From an uncultured Fidelibacterota bacterium (lineage in GTDB: Bacteria > Marinisomatota > Marinisomatia > Marinisomatales > UBA1611), in the NCBI GenBank assembly GCA_913043185.1, contig CAJWMI010000056.1:1-11212 (forward strand): a DNA stretch of 11,212 nt, read 5' to 3'. Each line of letters begins with the position of its first letter. Position 1 is the stretch's first letter. The position numbers and the translations under genes are program-made. Positions 1 to 7,910 of this stretch are shown here, piece after piece. Below the pieces are notes generated by a model, which was not told the DNA's origin, made no database searches, and was given only the letters and a program-made list of their open reading frames with translations.

Positions 1-425
1 ATAATAATATCTTTTCCACTGGCAGACAACACATCTCCAGCTTCTTGCGCCATTTTTGATAGACCACCCAGATCACCCCTGTTTCCCATACTTCTAATGT
101 AAACATCATTGATATCAGTATACTTACTCATTCTAACTCTATCACCAAGCAAAGCACCGCCACTAAAAGGACTACTTGGATCAATCGCAATAACACCAAC
201 AGATTTCTGTTTGGAAATAAAGCATGATATCAATTGATCTACTAGTGTGCTTTTTCCCGCGCCTGGAGGACCAGTAATACCAATCCTTAGTGATTTATTA
301 GACTTCTTATAAATATGTTTATAAAAGTTATTCACTTTTGGGTCGCTATTTTCTATAAGCGATATGGCTCTAGAGATAGCCAGATGATTATTATTAAATA
401 TATCTTTATAATTAATCTGATTCAT
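1..425 (-). CDS. meaB: MeaB/ArgK-family P-loop GTPase, N-terminal part (3' end beyond the window)
   Basis: The first 141 codons are present; the gene runs off the left edge. Seen in the translation: P-loop GPPGAGKS at residues 52-59, then IDPSSPFSGGALLGDRVRM at about 81-99 and IRSMGNRGDLGGLS at about 110-123. These are the hallmark blocks of the MeaB/ArgK (YgfD) G3E-like GTPases. Known of the family: they protect and reactivate adenosylcobalamin-dependent methylmalonyl-CoA mutase by GTP-gated cofactor handling in the cytoplasm. The old name ArgK (arginine/ornithine transport kinase) is generally regarded as a misassignment. The mutase genes are not in the window and would be expected nearby. 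The ATG at 423-425 gives the usual spacing of about 50 residues ahead of the P-loop. No Shine-Dalgarno sequence is visible before it. The gene is divergent from rpsT across 134 bp. The family call is firm; the partner enzyme is inferred. Confidence 0.93.
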   Translation of the reverse strand, partial: MNQINYKDIFNNNHLAISRAISLIENSDPKVNNFYKHIYKKSNKSLRIGITGPPGAGKSTLVDQLISCFISKQKSVGVIAIDPSSPFSGGALLGDRVRMSKYTDINDVYIRSMGNRGDLGGLSKMAQEAGDVLSASGKDII

Positions 426-467
426 TATTTATTAATATACATCAATCTCTATTGAGAATTAATCACC

Positions 468-492
468 ATATTAGTAAAAAAATATTAGTAAA
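468..492. repeat. Pair of 11-bp direct repeats upstream of the rpsT promoter
   Basis: ATATTAGTAAA occurs at 468-478 and again at 482-492, a 14-bp period, ending 6 bp before the proposed -35 box of rpsT. The phasing is not a clean helical turn, and the composition is that of the surrounding AT-rich DNA. It could be an UP-like A/T element, a regulator half-site pair, or chance. Confidence 0.4.
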
Positions 493-498
493 CCTTTG

Positions 499-528
499 TT
501 GACTACAGAAAGCTTAAATTCTTAATAT
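499..528 (+). promoter_or_regulatory. Sigma70-like promoter of rpsT
   Basis: TTGACT at 499-504 and TAATAT at 523-528 are separated by 18 bp, close to the sigma70 consensus. A start near 535 would give a leader of about 25 nt ending in the ribosome binding site AAGGAA (545-550), 9 nt before the ATG. A/T-rich sequence lies immediately upstream, as often seen at ribosomal protein promoters. This is pattern matching only. Confidence 0.55.
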
Positions 529-559
529 CAGCGTCTTTAACAATAAGGAAATTAAAATA

Positions 560-814
560 ATGGATAGACATCCACAGCAAATAAAGCGAGAACGTCAGGA
601 TATAAAAAGAAGAGCAAGAAATGTTTCTAAAATGTCCAGATTACGTACACAAATTAAGAACGTACTACAGTCAACGGATAAAGAAAAAACGCAAATAGAA
701 TACACGAAGGCGGTTAGTACTATTGATAAGGCAGTCAGCAAAGGTCTTATTCATAAAAACACCGCAGCCAGAAGAAAGTCTCAGATTACGCGCCATCTTA
801 ATTCTTTAGGCTAA
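560..814 (+). CDS. rpsT: 30S ribosomal protein S20
   Basis: An 84-residue, strongly basic, helix-rich protein. It has the S20 layout: an early KRERQDIKRRARN stretch, the SRLRTQIK block near residues 26-33, and the signature KGLIHKNTAARRKSQI near 61-76, followed by a short C-terminal end. S20 binds the 5' domain of 16S rRNA (and helix 44) as a primary assembly protein of the small subunit. The length matches the family (about 80-90 residues). The ATG is preceded by AAGGAA at 545-550. It is the only plus-strand gene, transcribed alone and convergent with guaB, with 8 bp between the two stop codons. In other bacteria S20 represses its own translation; no structure for that can be judged here. 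Confidence 0.97.
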   Translation: MDRHPQQIKRERQDIKRRARNVSKMSRLRTQIKNVLQSTDKEKTQIEYTKAVSTIDKAVSKGLIHKNTAARRKSQITRHLNSLG

Positions 815-822
815 CTTTTTAT

Positions 823-2292
823 TTAAGAGTCAGAGGCTGAATAGTTTGGAGCCTCTTTTACTATTCGAACCTCATGGGGATGACTCTCTCTCACACCTGC
901 AGCGGTTATTTCAATAAACTCAGATTTATCTCCAAACTCTTCTATAGTTTTACAACCACAATACCCCATCGATGATCTTATTCCCCCAGTTAATTGATAA
1001 ATAGTATTTTTAACTGGGCCTCTATACGGAACCATTCCCTCTATACCCTCTGGCACTAACTTCTTATTATCTGTCTCCTCTTGAAAATATCTGTCTCCAC
1101 TACCTTCTTCCATCGCACCTAGAGATCCCATGCCTCTAAAAGTTTTATACTGCCTTCCCTCATACAGTATGGTCTCACCCGGACTTTCATCCATACCTGC
1201 TAAGACACTTCCAAGCATAATAGAATCGGCACCGGCAGCAAGAGCTTTTGCCATGTCCCCGCTATAACGCAAGCCACCGTCAGCGATTATGGGTATGTTT
1301 TCTTTTTTTGCAACCTCAACCGCATCCAAAATAGCAGTCAACTGGGGTACACCAACCCCTGCAACAACTCTAGTCGTACAGCTGGCGCCAGCGCCTATAC
1401 CTACTTTAACGCAATCTACGCCAGCATCAATAAGTGCTTTTGCACCATAACCGGTTGCTATATTCCCACCAATGATAGATAAATCAGAGTTTTGTGACTT
1501 TAGATTAGATATTGTATCCAATACACTCTTAGAATGTCCATGTGCCGTGTCTACTACAATAGCATCTACGTCTACACTAATGAGTTCCTTGACTCTCTCA
1601 AGTGTGTCACCTGACACACCAACAGCTGCTGCCACTCTTAGTCTACCATTCCGATCTTTACAAGCATTAGGATATTGCTGTTTTTTCTTTATATCTTTCA
1701 CAGTAATCAGTCCAGCTAACTCACCCGTATCATCAACGACCAATAACTTTTCAATTCTGTGTTTATGAAGAAGTTCTTCTGCATCTTCGAGAGAAGTGTC
1801 TAATGGCACGGTCACTAAATCATTTGCGGTCATACACGCTGAGACCTCAAGATTCCCATCTACATGAAATCGAATATCTCTGTTAGTAATAATGCCCACT
1901 AATTTTTCATTATCAATAACAGGAAGACCACTAATTCTAAATTCAGTCATTATCTTTTTTGCTTCATTTATCGTATAACTAGGGCCTATTGTAACCGGTT
2001 TAAGGATCATCCCGCTCTCAGACCTTTTAACCTTATCAACCATAGACTTTTGTAACTCTATAGTACAATTTTTATGAATCACACCGACTCCACCTTCTCT
2101 AGACATCGCGATTGCCATATCCTCTCCGGTGACAGTGTCCATGGCCGCACTAATAATGGGGATGTTCAGCTGAATCTCATTTGTTAGGCGTGTGTTTATA
2201 ATAGTCTCATTTGGTAGTATTTTGGATTTCTGAGGGACCAATAAAACATCATCAAATGTATATCCTCTTTTAAATATAGTTTTCTTTTTCAC
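823..2292 (-). CDS. guaB: Inosine-5'-monophosphate dehydrogenase
   Basis: A 489-residue enzyme converting IMP to XMP with NAD+, the committed step of GMP synthesis, in the cytoplasm as a tetramer. Seen: the N-terminal TFDDVLLVP block (12-20), SAAMDTVT (48-55), two CBS domains at about 98-145 and 155-205, DTAHGHS (248-254), the catalytic cysteine loop with Cys305, the IADGG motif (336-340), and the flap Arg401-Tyr402 in GSGDRYFQ. Length and numbering match E. coli GuaB closely. Odd: the catalytic loop reads [11 protein letters not shown], where the common form is GIGPGSICTTR. The start is GTG at 2290-2292, supported by GGAG at 2299-2302 and the N-terminal alignment. It follows hutH by 3 bp and is last in the minus-strand run. 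The CBS pair suggests the usual adenine/guanine nucleotide regulation. Confidence 0.97.
   Translation of the reverse strand: MKKKTIFKRGYTFDDVLLVPQKSKILPNETIINTRLTNEIQLNIPIISAAMDTVTGEDMAIAMSREGGVGVIHKNCTIELQKSMVDKVKRSESGMILKPVTIGPSYTINEAKKIMTEFRISGLPVIDNEKLVGIITNRDIRFHVDGNLEVSACMTANDLVTVPLDTSLEDAEELLHKHRIEKLLVVDDTGELAGLITVKDIKKKQQYPNACKDRNGRLRVAAAVGVSGDTLERVKELISVDVDAIVVDTAHGHSKSVLDTISNLKSQNSDLSIIGGNIATGYGAKALIDAGVDCVKVGIGAGASCTTRVVAGVGVPQLTAILDAVEVAKKENIPIIADGGLRYSGDMAKALAAGADSIMLGSVLAGMDESPGETILYEGRQYKTFRGMGSLGAMEEGSGDRYFQEETDNKKLVPEGIEGMVPYRGPVKNTIYQLTGGIRSSMGYCGCKTIEEFGDKSEFIEITAAGVRESHPHEVRIVKEAPNYSASDS
832..859 (+). terminator. Probable intrinsic terminator of rpsT, inside the guaB 3' end
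   Basis: AGAGGCT (832-838) and AGCCTCT (850-856) form a perfect 7-bp stem with an 11-nt loop, followed by T residues up to 859. The T-run follows the hairpin only in the rpsT direction. Read from the other strand, the hairpin is not followed by T residues. The element overlaps the last codons of guaB, so the terminator and the coding sequence share bases. The stem is short and the T-run brief, so the strength is uncertain. Confidence 0.5.
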
Positions 2293-2295
2293 TTA

Positions 2296-3822
2296 CTACT
2301 CCAAGTAATTATTTGTTTTTAATATTGATACAATTTCACCACTATTGATTATTGAATCTAGGCTATTAATCTCATCAGTTAATTCCCTATCACCTTTCAA
2401 AATTTGTGTTAAATCTTGAACTCTTTCAATAATACATCTAGTTCCATCACCAGGTTCCAACCTGGAATGATAAAGAGTATATGCTGCACAACCAATAAGC
2501 ATTTCAATTGCAAGTATTTTTGTCACATTTTCTTGTATTTTCAATAGTTTGTAACCGGCCCATGGTGCCATACTAACCAAATCTTCCTGTCCGCCAGAAG
2601 TTGGAATGGAATCTACACTCGCTGGATGTGCTAGGGTTTTATTTTCAGAAGCCAATGCAGAGGCTGTTACATGTGCAATCATATAGCCAGATTCAATTCC
2701 AGGATTATTAGCTAAAAATAGTGGTAGTCTACCTTCCGCTCCTTTCATAAAATAATGAATTCTTCTTTCTGATATTGCTCCTATTTCAGACATTGCCATT
2801 GCGATTGAGTCAAGTGAAAGAGAAATGTGCTCAGCATGAAAATGACCAGAATAACCTATCTTTCCATTATTTAAAATTAGAGGATTATCACTGACGCTAT
2901 TAATTTCATTATTTATTGAATTCGCAGACTGAGCTACTGAATCTCGGCATGCTCCATGGACATGGGGAATACATCGAAAGCTATATGGATCCTGCACTAC
3001 TTTACAATCTTTATGTGATAAAACAACATCACTATTTTTTGTCATTTTCCATATATTTCTAGCTGAAACAATCTGTCCTCTATGTTTCTTTAGTTTGTGA
3101 ATAGAAGATTGAAATGTATTTCTGCTTGATAGACTTGTTTCAACAGACAATGCTCCAATTGCATCAGCTGTATCTAGAATAATATCAGAATTATGTAAGG
3201 CTTTTATCGCTATAGCGGTAGATACCTGAGTACCATTGACCAAGCTAATTCCATCTTTTTGGTATAAGCTTAAGGGCCTAATATTCATTTTTCTTAGCAC
3301 CGTTTTGGTAGTCATAATCTTTTTATTGTGCAACAATTTTCCTTCACCAATTAGTGAGCTAGCGATATGTGAAAGTGGAGCTAAATCGCCACTGGCACCT
3401 ACGGAACCTCTTTCTGGAACAAGCGGAATTAAATCATGATTCAAGAATCGGACTAGCTGAGATACTGCATCAGGATGAACTCCACTATAACCACGCGCAT
3501 AGCTAACCAGTTTTAATACCATAGCAACCCTAACTATTCCTATATCTAGGCTATTTCCAACTCCGGCTGAATGACTCCTAACAAGATTAAGTTGAAGTTT
3601 TTTCTGATCGTCTTTATTAATCTTTATGTGGCTTAGTCTACCAAATCCTGTGTTGACACCATAGACAGTATCACCAGAGGCCAAGATTTTATCTAGCATT
3701 TTATATGATTCTTTAATCTTCTTTTTTGATTGGCTGTCAATCAGTATTTTTTTTGGCGCGGATAGAAGCGGAGAAAAATCTTGGTAAGAATATATCTTAT
3801 CTGAAATACGTAAGGTCTCCAT
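2296..3822 (-). CDS. hutH: Histidine ammonia-lyase (aromatic amino acid lyase family)
   Basis: A 508-residue enzyme expected to deaminate L-histidine to trans-urocanate and ammonia. Seen: the Ala143-Ser144-Gly145 triad in GSVGASGDLAPLSH, which cyclises to the MIO electrophile; Tyr54 in YGVNTGFG; His84 in RSHSAGVG; Asn196 in LVNGTQ; Gln277, Tyr280 and Arg283 in VQDPYSFR; Phe328 in HFHAE; and Glu413 in GGQEDLVSM. These match the active-site set of Pseudomonas putida HutH. Glu413 argues for a histidine lyase rather than a phenylalanine lyase. Odd: the QEDHVSM motif common in HutH has Leu415 in place of His, so a related aromatic substrate is possible. No hutU, hutI or hutG is present. The ATG at 3820-3822 lacks a clear Shine-Dalgarno site. 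A 56-bp gap precedes it and guaB follows after 3 bp. Confidence 0.88.
   Translation of the reverse strand: METLRISDKIYSYQDFSPLLSAPKKILIDSQSKKKIKESYKMLDKILASGDTVYGVNTGFGRLSHIKINKDDQKKLQLNLVRSHSAGVGNSLDIGIVRVAMVLKLVSYARGYSGVHPDAVSQLVRFLNHDLIPLVPERGSVGASGDLAPLSHIASSLIGEGKLLHNKKIMTTKTVLRKMNIRPLSLYQKDGISLVNGTQVSTAIAIKALHNSDIILDTADAIGALSVETSLSSRNTFQSSIHKLKKHRGQIVSARNIWKMTKNSDVVLSHKDCKVVQDPYSFRCIPHVHGACRDSVAQSANSINNEINSVSDNPLILNNGKIGYSGHFHAEHISLSLDSIAMAMSEIGAISERRIHYFMKGAEGRLPLFLANNPGIESGYMIAHVTASALASENKTLAHPASVDSIPTSGGQEDLVSMAPWAGYKLLKIQENVTKILAIEMLIGCAAYTLYHSRLEPGDGTRCIIERVQDLTQILKGDRELTDEINSLDSIINSGEIVSILKTNNYLE
2299..2302 (-). promoter_or_regulatory. Ribosome binding site of guaB within the hutH end
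   Basis: GGAG on the minus strand sits 6 nt before the GTG start of guaB and overlaps the final codons of hutH just before its TAG. It supports the GTG start and suggests that guaB translation is coupled to hutH termination. Confidence 0.6.
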
Positions 3823-3829
3823 CGGTCAA

Positions 3830-3857
3830 TTTATACTAAAGATTCTATTTAGTACAA
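3830..3857 (-). promoter_or_regulatory. Possible promoter of hutH-guaB
   Basis: On the minus strand TTGTAC (3852-3857) and TATAAA (3830-3835) are 16 bp apart, in the only gap over 50 bp between RidA and guaB. The -35 box is poor (3 of 6). The -10 box ends just 7 nt before the hutH ATG, implying an almost leaderless transcript. In DNA this AT-rich such boxes arise easily by chance. Confidence 0.25.
3834..3854. repeat. Perfect 7-bp inverted repeat upstream of hutH (candidate operator)
   Basis: TACTAAA at 3834-3840 and TTTAGTA at 3848-3854 are perfect reverse complements around a 7-bp centre, making a 21-bp dyad. It lies between the possible -35 and -10 boxes of hutH. No T-run follows on either strand, so it does not look like a terminator. 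A dimeric repressor site is a reasonable reading, with chance as the alternative. Confidence 0.4.
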
Positions 3858-3878
3858 TTGATTAAGAAATCTTATAGA

Positions 3879-6689
3879 TCACTTTTTTATGGTAGTATAA
3901 TCAGAAAAAATAATTGGATCAGTGGGTATATTATTTAAAATGAACTTGCCATAACGTTTTGTAACAATTCTATTGTCTAGACTAATAAATATGCCTGAAT
4001 CATATGTCGTCCTGATTAATCTACCAAAACCCTGTCGAAACCTTATGGCACACTCAGGAACAGAAAAGTTCATAAAACTATTTACACCATTCGAATCTAA
4101 AAAGTTAGAATATGACTTGATTAACGGATCAGTAGGGACTCCAAAGGGTAGCTTTACTACTATTAATATTTCCAATAATTCACCAGGCAAGTCTACTCCT
4201 TCCCAAAAACTATTCGTGCCAAACAGTAAAGCATTCTTATGCATGTGCATACCTTTAATTATTGAAGGTTTAGATGCACCCTTTGATTGGGCAAAAAGGG
4301 GGATATCCTTCACATCTGATTTTTCTTTTATTTTGCTAGAAACATTCTCAAGCATTTTAATTGAAGTAAATAGAATCATCGTTCTTTTTTGAAACGTTTT
4401 GTGAATATAATAAATAATGTCTGACAGTTTTGACGGGTCTCCAGTTATATCTGTCGACCCACCATATTGATAGTAAGCAACCTGATCCCGGTAAGAAAAA
4501 GGGCTTATATATTCATCGGTAATAATATTGTCAGTCTCATGCAAACCGTTACGATTTAAAAAATAATCAAAAGAATCATCAACCTTGATAGTTGCAGACG
4601 TTAATATAAAGTTACTGTTTTTGTTATATAATTTATTCCGCAATATCTCAGAAATATCAACCATAGATGCGTGTAACGATAATCGAAGCTGAGCTACTTC
4701 TCCCGCCTTTGAATGATAAACTCCTTGTTTCCAATATACCCACTCTGGATCCTGGTTTCCGGTCAATATATTTATCGAATCACTTATACCACTGATGTTT
4801 TCCAATCCTTGATCTAAAACATTATTAAGATAAAGATATTTAGTTCGTGAAGAATCAATTTCTAGAATAAATTTTCTGAGATTATTAAAACATAACAGTA
4901 AACTTTGAATATTGTTTTTTAACTTAGCTATCTCACTATTGGCGGGTGCAAATTCTTTTTCTAAGGAATGTATTATTGGTCTTTCCTGATACGTTTTTTC
5001 TTTGTTAAATCGATCTTCATTGTTTATGGCCAGTTCATCCATAAAATTTTCAAATGATATACGAACCTGTTCAATACCACTAATTAAACTTTCCCTAAGC
5101 ATTTTTACTGATGGTTCTGAGTCGCTGATAGAATTCAAAATATTGTTCCACCTTCTTGATCTTGGATGTGATGGGTTAATAGATTGCAACAAAGTCACCA
5201 CAGTTTGATGGTCTATCTCTACCTTGAACTGATCATAACTAGATCTAACAAGATTGTGGACCTCATCAATAATAATTGTATCATGTTCAGGTAATATACC
5301 AGGAGATTTTGCTTCAGTTAGCAAAAGGGAATGATTAGCAACTAAAATATCCGCATCGTACATCAATTTTCTAATTGGCCCATAAAAACACCCATGATTC
5401 TTACGGCAAATATCTCCAGTGCAAAATCCCATATCACTGCATATCATTGACCATATCCATGTTTTTCTCGTGTTTAAGAATCCACTACACTCCGAAATGT
5501 CTCCAGTTTCTGTCCACTCTAGCCAAAAAAGTATTGGTATAATTGCTTCTATATCTTGGTCACTTAAAATATTGCTCTCACTTACAACCCAATTAAACCT
5601 GGTCCTGCAAATATAATTTTTTCTTCCTTTTATAATTAAAGCCGTCACAGATGTTTTCAATGCATCAGATAATTGAGGTAGATCTTTAAAAAACAATTGA
5701 TCTTGTAAATGTTTTGTATTGCACCCTATAACTACAGGGCCTCTGTCTTTTGTCTCATATTTTCGCTTAATAGCTGCAAAAAGATATCCCATAGATTTCC
5801 CTAAACCCGTTCCCGCCTCAAGCACACCTGATCCTGTAGAATTAATTATTTTGTCGCACATATTAGCATACTCAACCTGATTGATACGGTCCTCATACCA
5901 GTCATAATTTTTAGATAATATACCTCCCGATCCAAAAACCTCTGCCGCAGTTATATTTTGAATATTCTCAGTGCCTTCATATTGATAAATATTCTGCCTA
6001 GATTTTCTTTTCTTTGACCTAATATTTAGTGATCCTTTCAGGTCGCCTTTTTTTAAGAGTGCATTTGCCAGGTCAACGTATAATTTTTTATTAGGTATGT
6101 CGTATTTTTCTATCACAGAAATGACCTTGGATATCTCTTCTAACGTATACTCCGATAGTTCATCCAAAAGATATAAAAATATATTACCACAATTCTCTGT
6201 ATCTTTTTCTGCCCTGTGACTTCCAGAAGAGTCTAGCCCATAAAATTCAGATAATGCACCTAAGTTAAACACAGGATGGTCAAACAGCATAGCACGAGCA
6301 AGTTGCAACGTATCATAGAGTGGATTTTCCGGGATATCCTTGTTATAACGCTTACATAATTCAAGCAAATAGTTCCAATCAAATCTAATATTATGAGCAA
6401 CAAGTGGACACTCGCCGATGATACTAAAAAGATCATCAATAATATCTTCTTCATCCGGCGCAGTTGATACCATTTGATTTGAGATTCCAGTAATTCCAGT
6501 GATAAATGGTGAAATATGAACCCCAGGGTTGATTAATGTAGAATATCTTTTTTTAGGCTTTCCATTTACAAAGCGTATTGCCGCAAACTCAATGATTCTA
6601 TCCTGTTTTGGATCAAGGCCTGTTGTCTCAAAATCTAAAGCGACATACGTTGATAAATTCAGTACACTTAGTATCTCTTTTTTATTCAT
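3879..6689 (-). CDS. dinG: DEDDh 3'-5' exonuclease / DinG-type superfamily 2 helicase fusion
   Basis: A 936-residue two-part DNA repair enzyme. Residues about 14-175 form a DnaQ/PolC-epsilon-like exonuclease: Asp19 and Glu21 in DFETTG, Asp104 in AHNIRFD, and His158 with Asp163 in the HxxxxD motif. Residues about 260-930 form a DinG/XPD-like helicase: Walker A AGTGLGKS with Lys298, DEVH box at 475-478, TSATI, and the late motif QGFGRLIR. Cys361, Cys423, Cys428 and Cys434 give C-x4-C-x5-C after a first cysteine, the same spacing as the 4Fe-4S ligands of E. coli DinG (194/199/205); Cys401 and Cys417 are extra. Family members unwind 5'-tailed DNA, R-loops or D-loops. The Staphylococcus exonuclease-DinG fusion is reported mainly as a nuclease without the cluster. 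The ATG is 6 bp after the upstream reductase, with no clear ribosome binding site. Confidence 0.92.
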   Translation of the reverse strand: MNKKEILSVLNLSTYVALDFETTGLDPKQDRIIEFAAIRFVNGKPKKRYSTLINPGVHISPFITGITGISNQMVSTAPDEEDIIDDLFSIIGECPLVAHNIRFDWNYLLELCKRYNKDIPENPLYDTLQLARAMLFDHPVFNLGALSEFYGLDSSGSHRAEKDTENCGNIFLYLLDELSEYTLEEISKVISVIEKYDIPNKKLYVDLANALLKKGDLKGSLNIRSKKRKSRQNIYQYEGTENIQNITAAEVFGSGGILSKNYDWYEDRINQVEYANMCDKIINSTGSGVLEAGTGLGKSMGYLFAAIKRKYETKDRGPVVIGCNTKHLQDQLFFKDLPQLSDALKTSVTALIIKGRKNYICRTRFNWVVSESNILSDQDIEAIIPILFWLEWTETGDISECSGFLNTRKTWIWSMICSDMGFCTGDICRKNHGCFYGPIRKLMYDADILVANHSLLLTEAKSPGILPEHDTIIIDEVHNLVRSSYDQFKVEIDHQTVVTLLQSINPSHPRSRRWNNILNSISDSEPSVKMLRESLISGIEQVRISFENFMDELAINNEDRFNKEKTYQERPIIHSLEKEFAPANSEIAKLKNNIQSLLLCFNNLRKFILEIDSSRTKYLYLNNVLDQGLENISGISDSINILTGNQDPEWVYWKQGVYHSKAGEVAQLRLSLHASMVDISEILRNKLYNKNSNFILTSATIKVDDSFDYFLNRNGLHETDNIITDEYISPFSYRDQVAYYQYGGSTDITGDPSKLSDIIYYIHKTFQKRTMILFTSIKMLENVSSKIKEKSDVKDIPLFAQSKGASKPSIIKGMHMHKNALLFGTNSFWEGVDLPGELLEILIVVKLPFGVPTDPLIKSYSNFLDSNGVNSFMNFSVPECAIRFRQGFGRLIRTTYDSGIFISLDNRIVTKRYGKFILNNIPTDPIIFSDYTTIKK

Positions 6690-6695
6690 CGAATA

Positions 6696-7910
6696 CTAGC
6701 TAAATAATATTTTCAAATAAAACAGAGGATTAGACAGTTCTGTTTTAGGGATTTCATCAGCGAGCATACCGGACATTATATTTCGCACCTTTTCATTTCT
6801 AGCAGCCCGATCAATAACAAAATTAAGTAAAAACTTAGATCGGGCCAGCTTCAACAGTCTTGTGCTAACACTCAATTCGCCTCCTAGATATTCCCATAAT
6901 TCTTGATCATAAGACTGTAAATATTCTTTTGTGAAATTATTTTTTTCTTTCGCCATGGCGGCTATTTTCGCTGCTATCCTTCCTGATTCCATGGCATTAC
7001 CAATCCCCTCACCGGTAAAAGGATCTACCAACCCAGCTGCGTCTCCCAATAAAAGAAAACCATCTCCATGATTTCCTCTTTTAATGCTTCCGAAAGGAAG
7101 GTTCCAACCAGTCGGTTTCTCTAATGCAACCGCATCATCAAACCTATGCCTAAAATGATCTGAATTAATGACCTTTATCATAATATCACTGAGCTTCCGG
7201 TTTTCCTGTTTCACTATACTCTTTAATAAACCGACCCCAATATTTGCTCGATTTTTTCCAGCAGGAAAAATCCAAAAATAACCTGGGTTCGTTTCTTCGA
7301 CATAATGCAGCTCTATCTGATCCGTTAAGTTTTTTACATTACCATAGTAACAGCGGATTCCAACTGCTGTATGGTTCATATCCATTTCATAAAGACCCGT
7401 CTTTTTTGAGACTATCGAGTTTGGCCCATCAGCACCAAATACAAGGCTACCTATATATTCTTTTTCAACTCCATCTAAAGATTTTCCTTTTACTCCGATG
7501 ACTGCTTTATCTTTAAAAATCAGATCACTAACAGTAAAACCTTCTTCATAATCTGATACATTTTTTGTTTGTTCAAACATAAAATTATCAAATATCGTTC
7601 TTGGAATAACATATCCATGCGATATATGTTCTTTGTTAAGACTCTTATCCAATAATAGTTCGCACTCAGAATGCCTAGGGTTGGCAAAAATAATTCGTTT
7701 TATTATAGAACCATCTAGCTCATCTACTCCTTTAATTAGATCAAGATCATCCATTATTTTAACACTCTTACCAGATAGTGCATCTCCGCAAGTTTTATCT
7801 CTAGGAAACTGAGACTTATCAAGGACTAGAGTTTTGAGTCCTAGCCTATGACCATATAAAGCGGCGCAAGTACCTGCAGGCCCAGCTCCAACAATTATCG
7901 CATCATACAT
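6696..7910 (-). CDS. Geranylgeranyl-reductase-family FAD-dependent oxidoreductase
   Basis: A 404-residue flavoprotein of the p-hydroxybenzoate-hydroxylase fold. Seen: an N-terminal Rossmann motif GAGPAG (8-13); PRDKTCGD (36-43), typical of geranylgeranyl reductases; PGYFWIFPAG (209-218) followed by ANIGVG; GADGPNS (159-165); and the second FAD motif GDAAGLVDPFTGEGIGNAMESG region (289-310). Family members reduce isoprenoid double bonds in chlorophyll or archaeal lipid chains and, in some bacteria, menaquinone side chains. The substrate here is unknown; a quinone or other prenyl lipid at the membrane is the natural guess. It has no membrane helix of its own. Its ATG lies inside the end of the upstream membrane-protein gene (8-nt overlap) with no Shine-Dalgarno site, so translation is probably coupled. 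Alternatives: a related FAD monooxygenase or halogenase-like enzyme. Confidence 0.85.
   Translation of the reverse strand: MYDAIIVGAGPAGTCAALYGHRLGLKTLVLDKSQFPRDKTCGDALSGKSVKIMDDLDLIKGVDELDGSIIKRIIFANPRHSECELLLDKSLNKEHISHGYVIPRTIFDNFMFEQTKNVSDYEEGFTVSDLIFKDKAVIGVKGKSLDGVEKEYIGSLVFGADGPNSIVSKKTGLYEMDMNHTAVGIRCYYGNVKNLTDQIELHYVEETNPGYFWIFPAGKNRANIGVGLLKSIVKQENRKLSDIMIKVINSDHFRHRFDDAVALEKPTGWNLPFGSIKRGNHGDGFLLLGDAAGLVDPFTGEGIGNAMESGRIAAKIAAMAKEKNNFTKEYLQSYDQELWEYLGGELSVSTRLLKLARSKFLLNFVIDRAARNEKVRNIMSGMLADEIPKTELSNPLFYLKILFS

Noticed and set aside
1472..1768. Plus-strand open frame of 98 codons inside guaB
   Set aside because: Antisense to the conserved core of IMP dehydrogenase, with no recognisable motif or ribosome binding site; an open-frame shadow.
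3973..4392. Plus-strand open frame of 139 codons inside the helicase gene
   Set aside because: It lies opposite the conserved C-terminal helicase motifs and has no motif of its own; a shadow despite its length.
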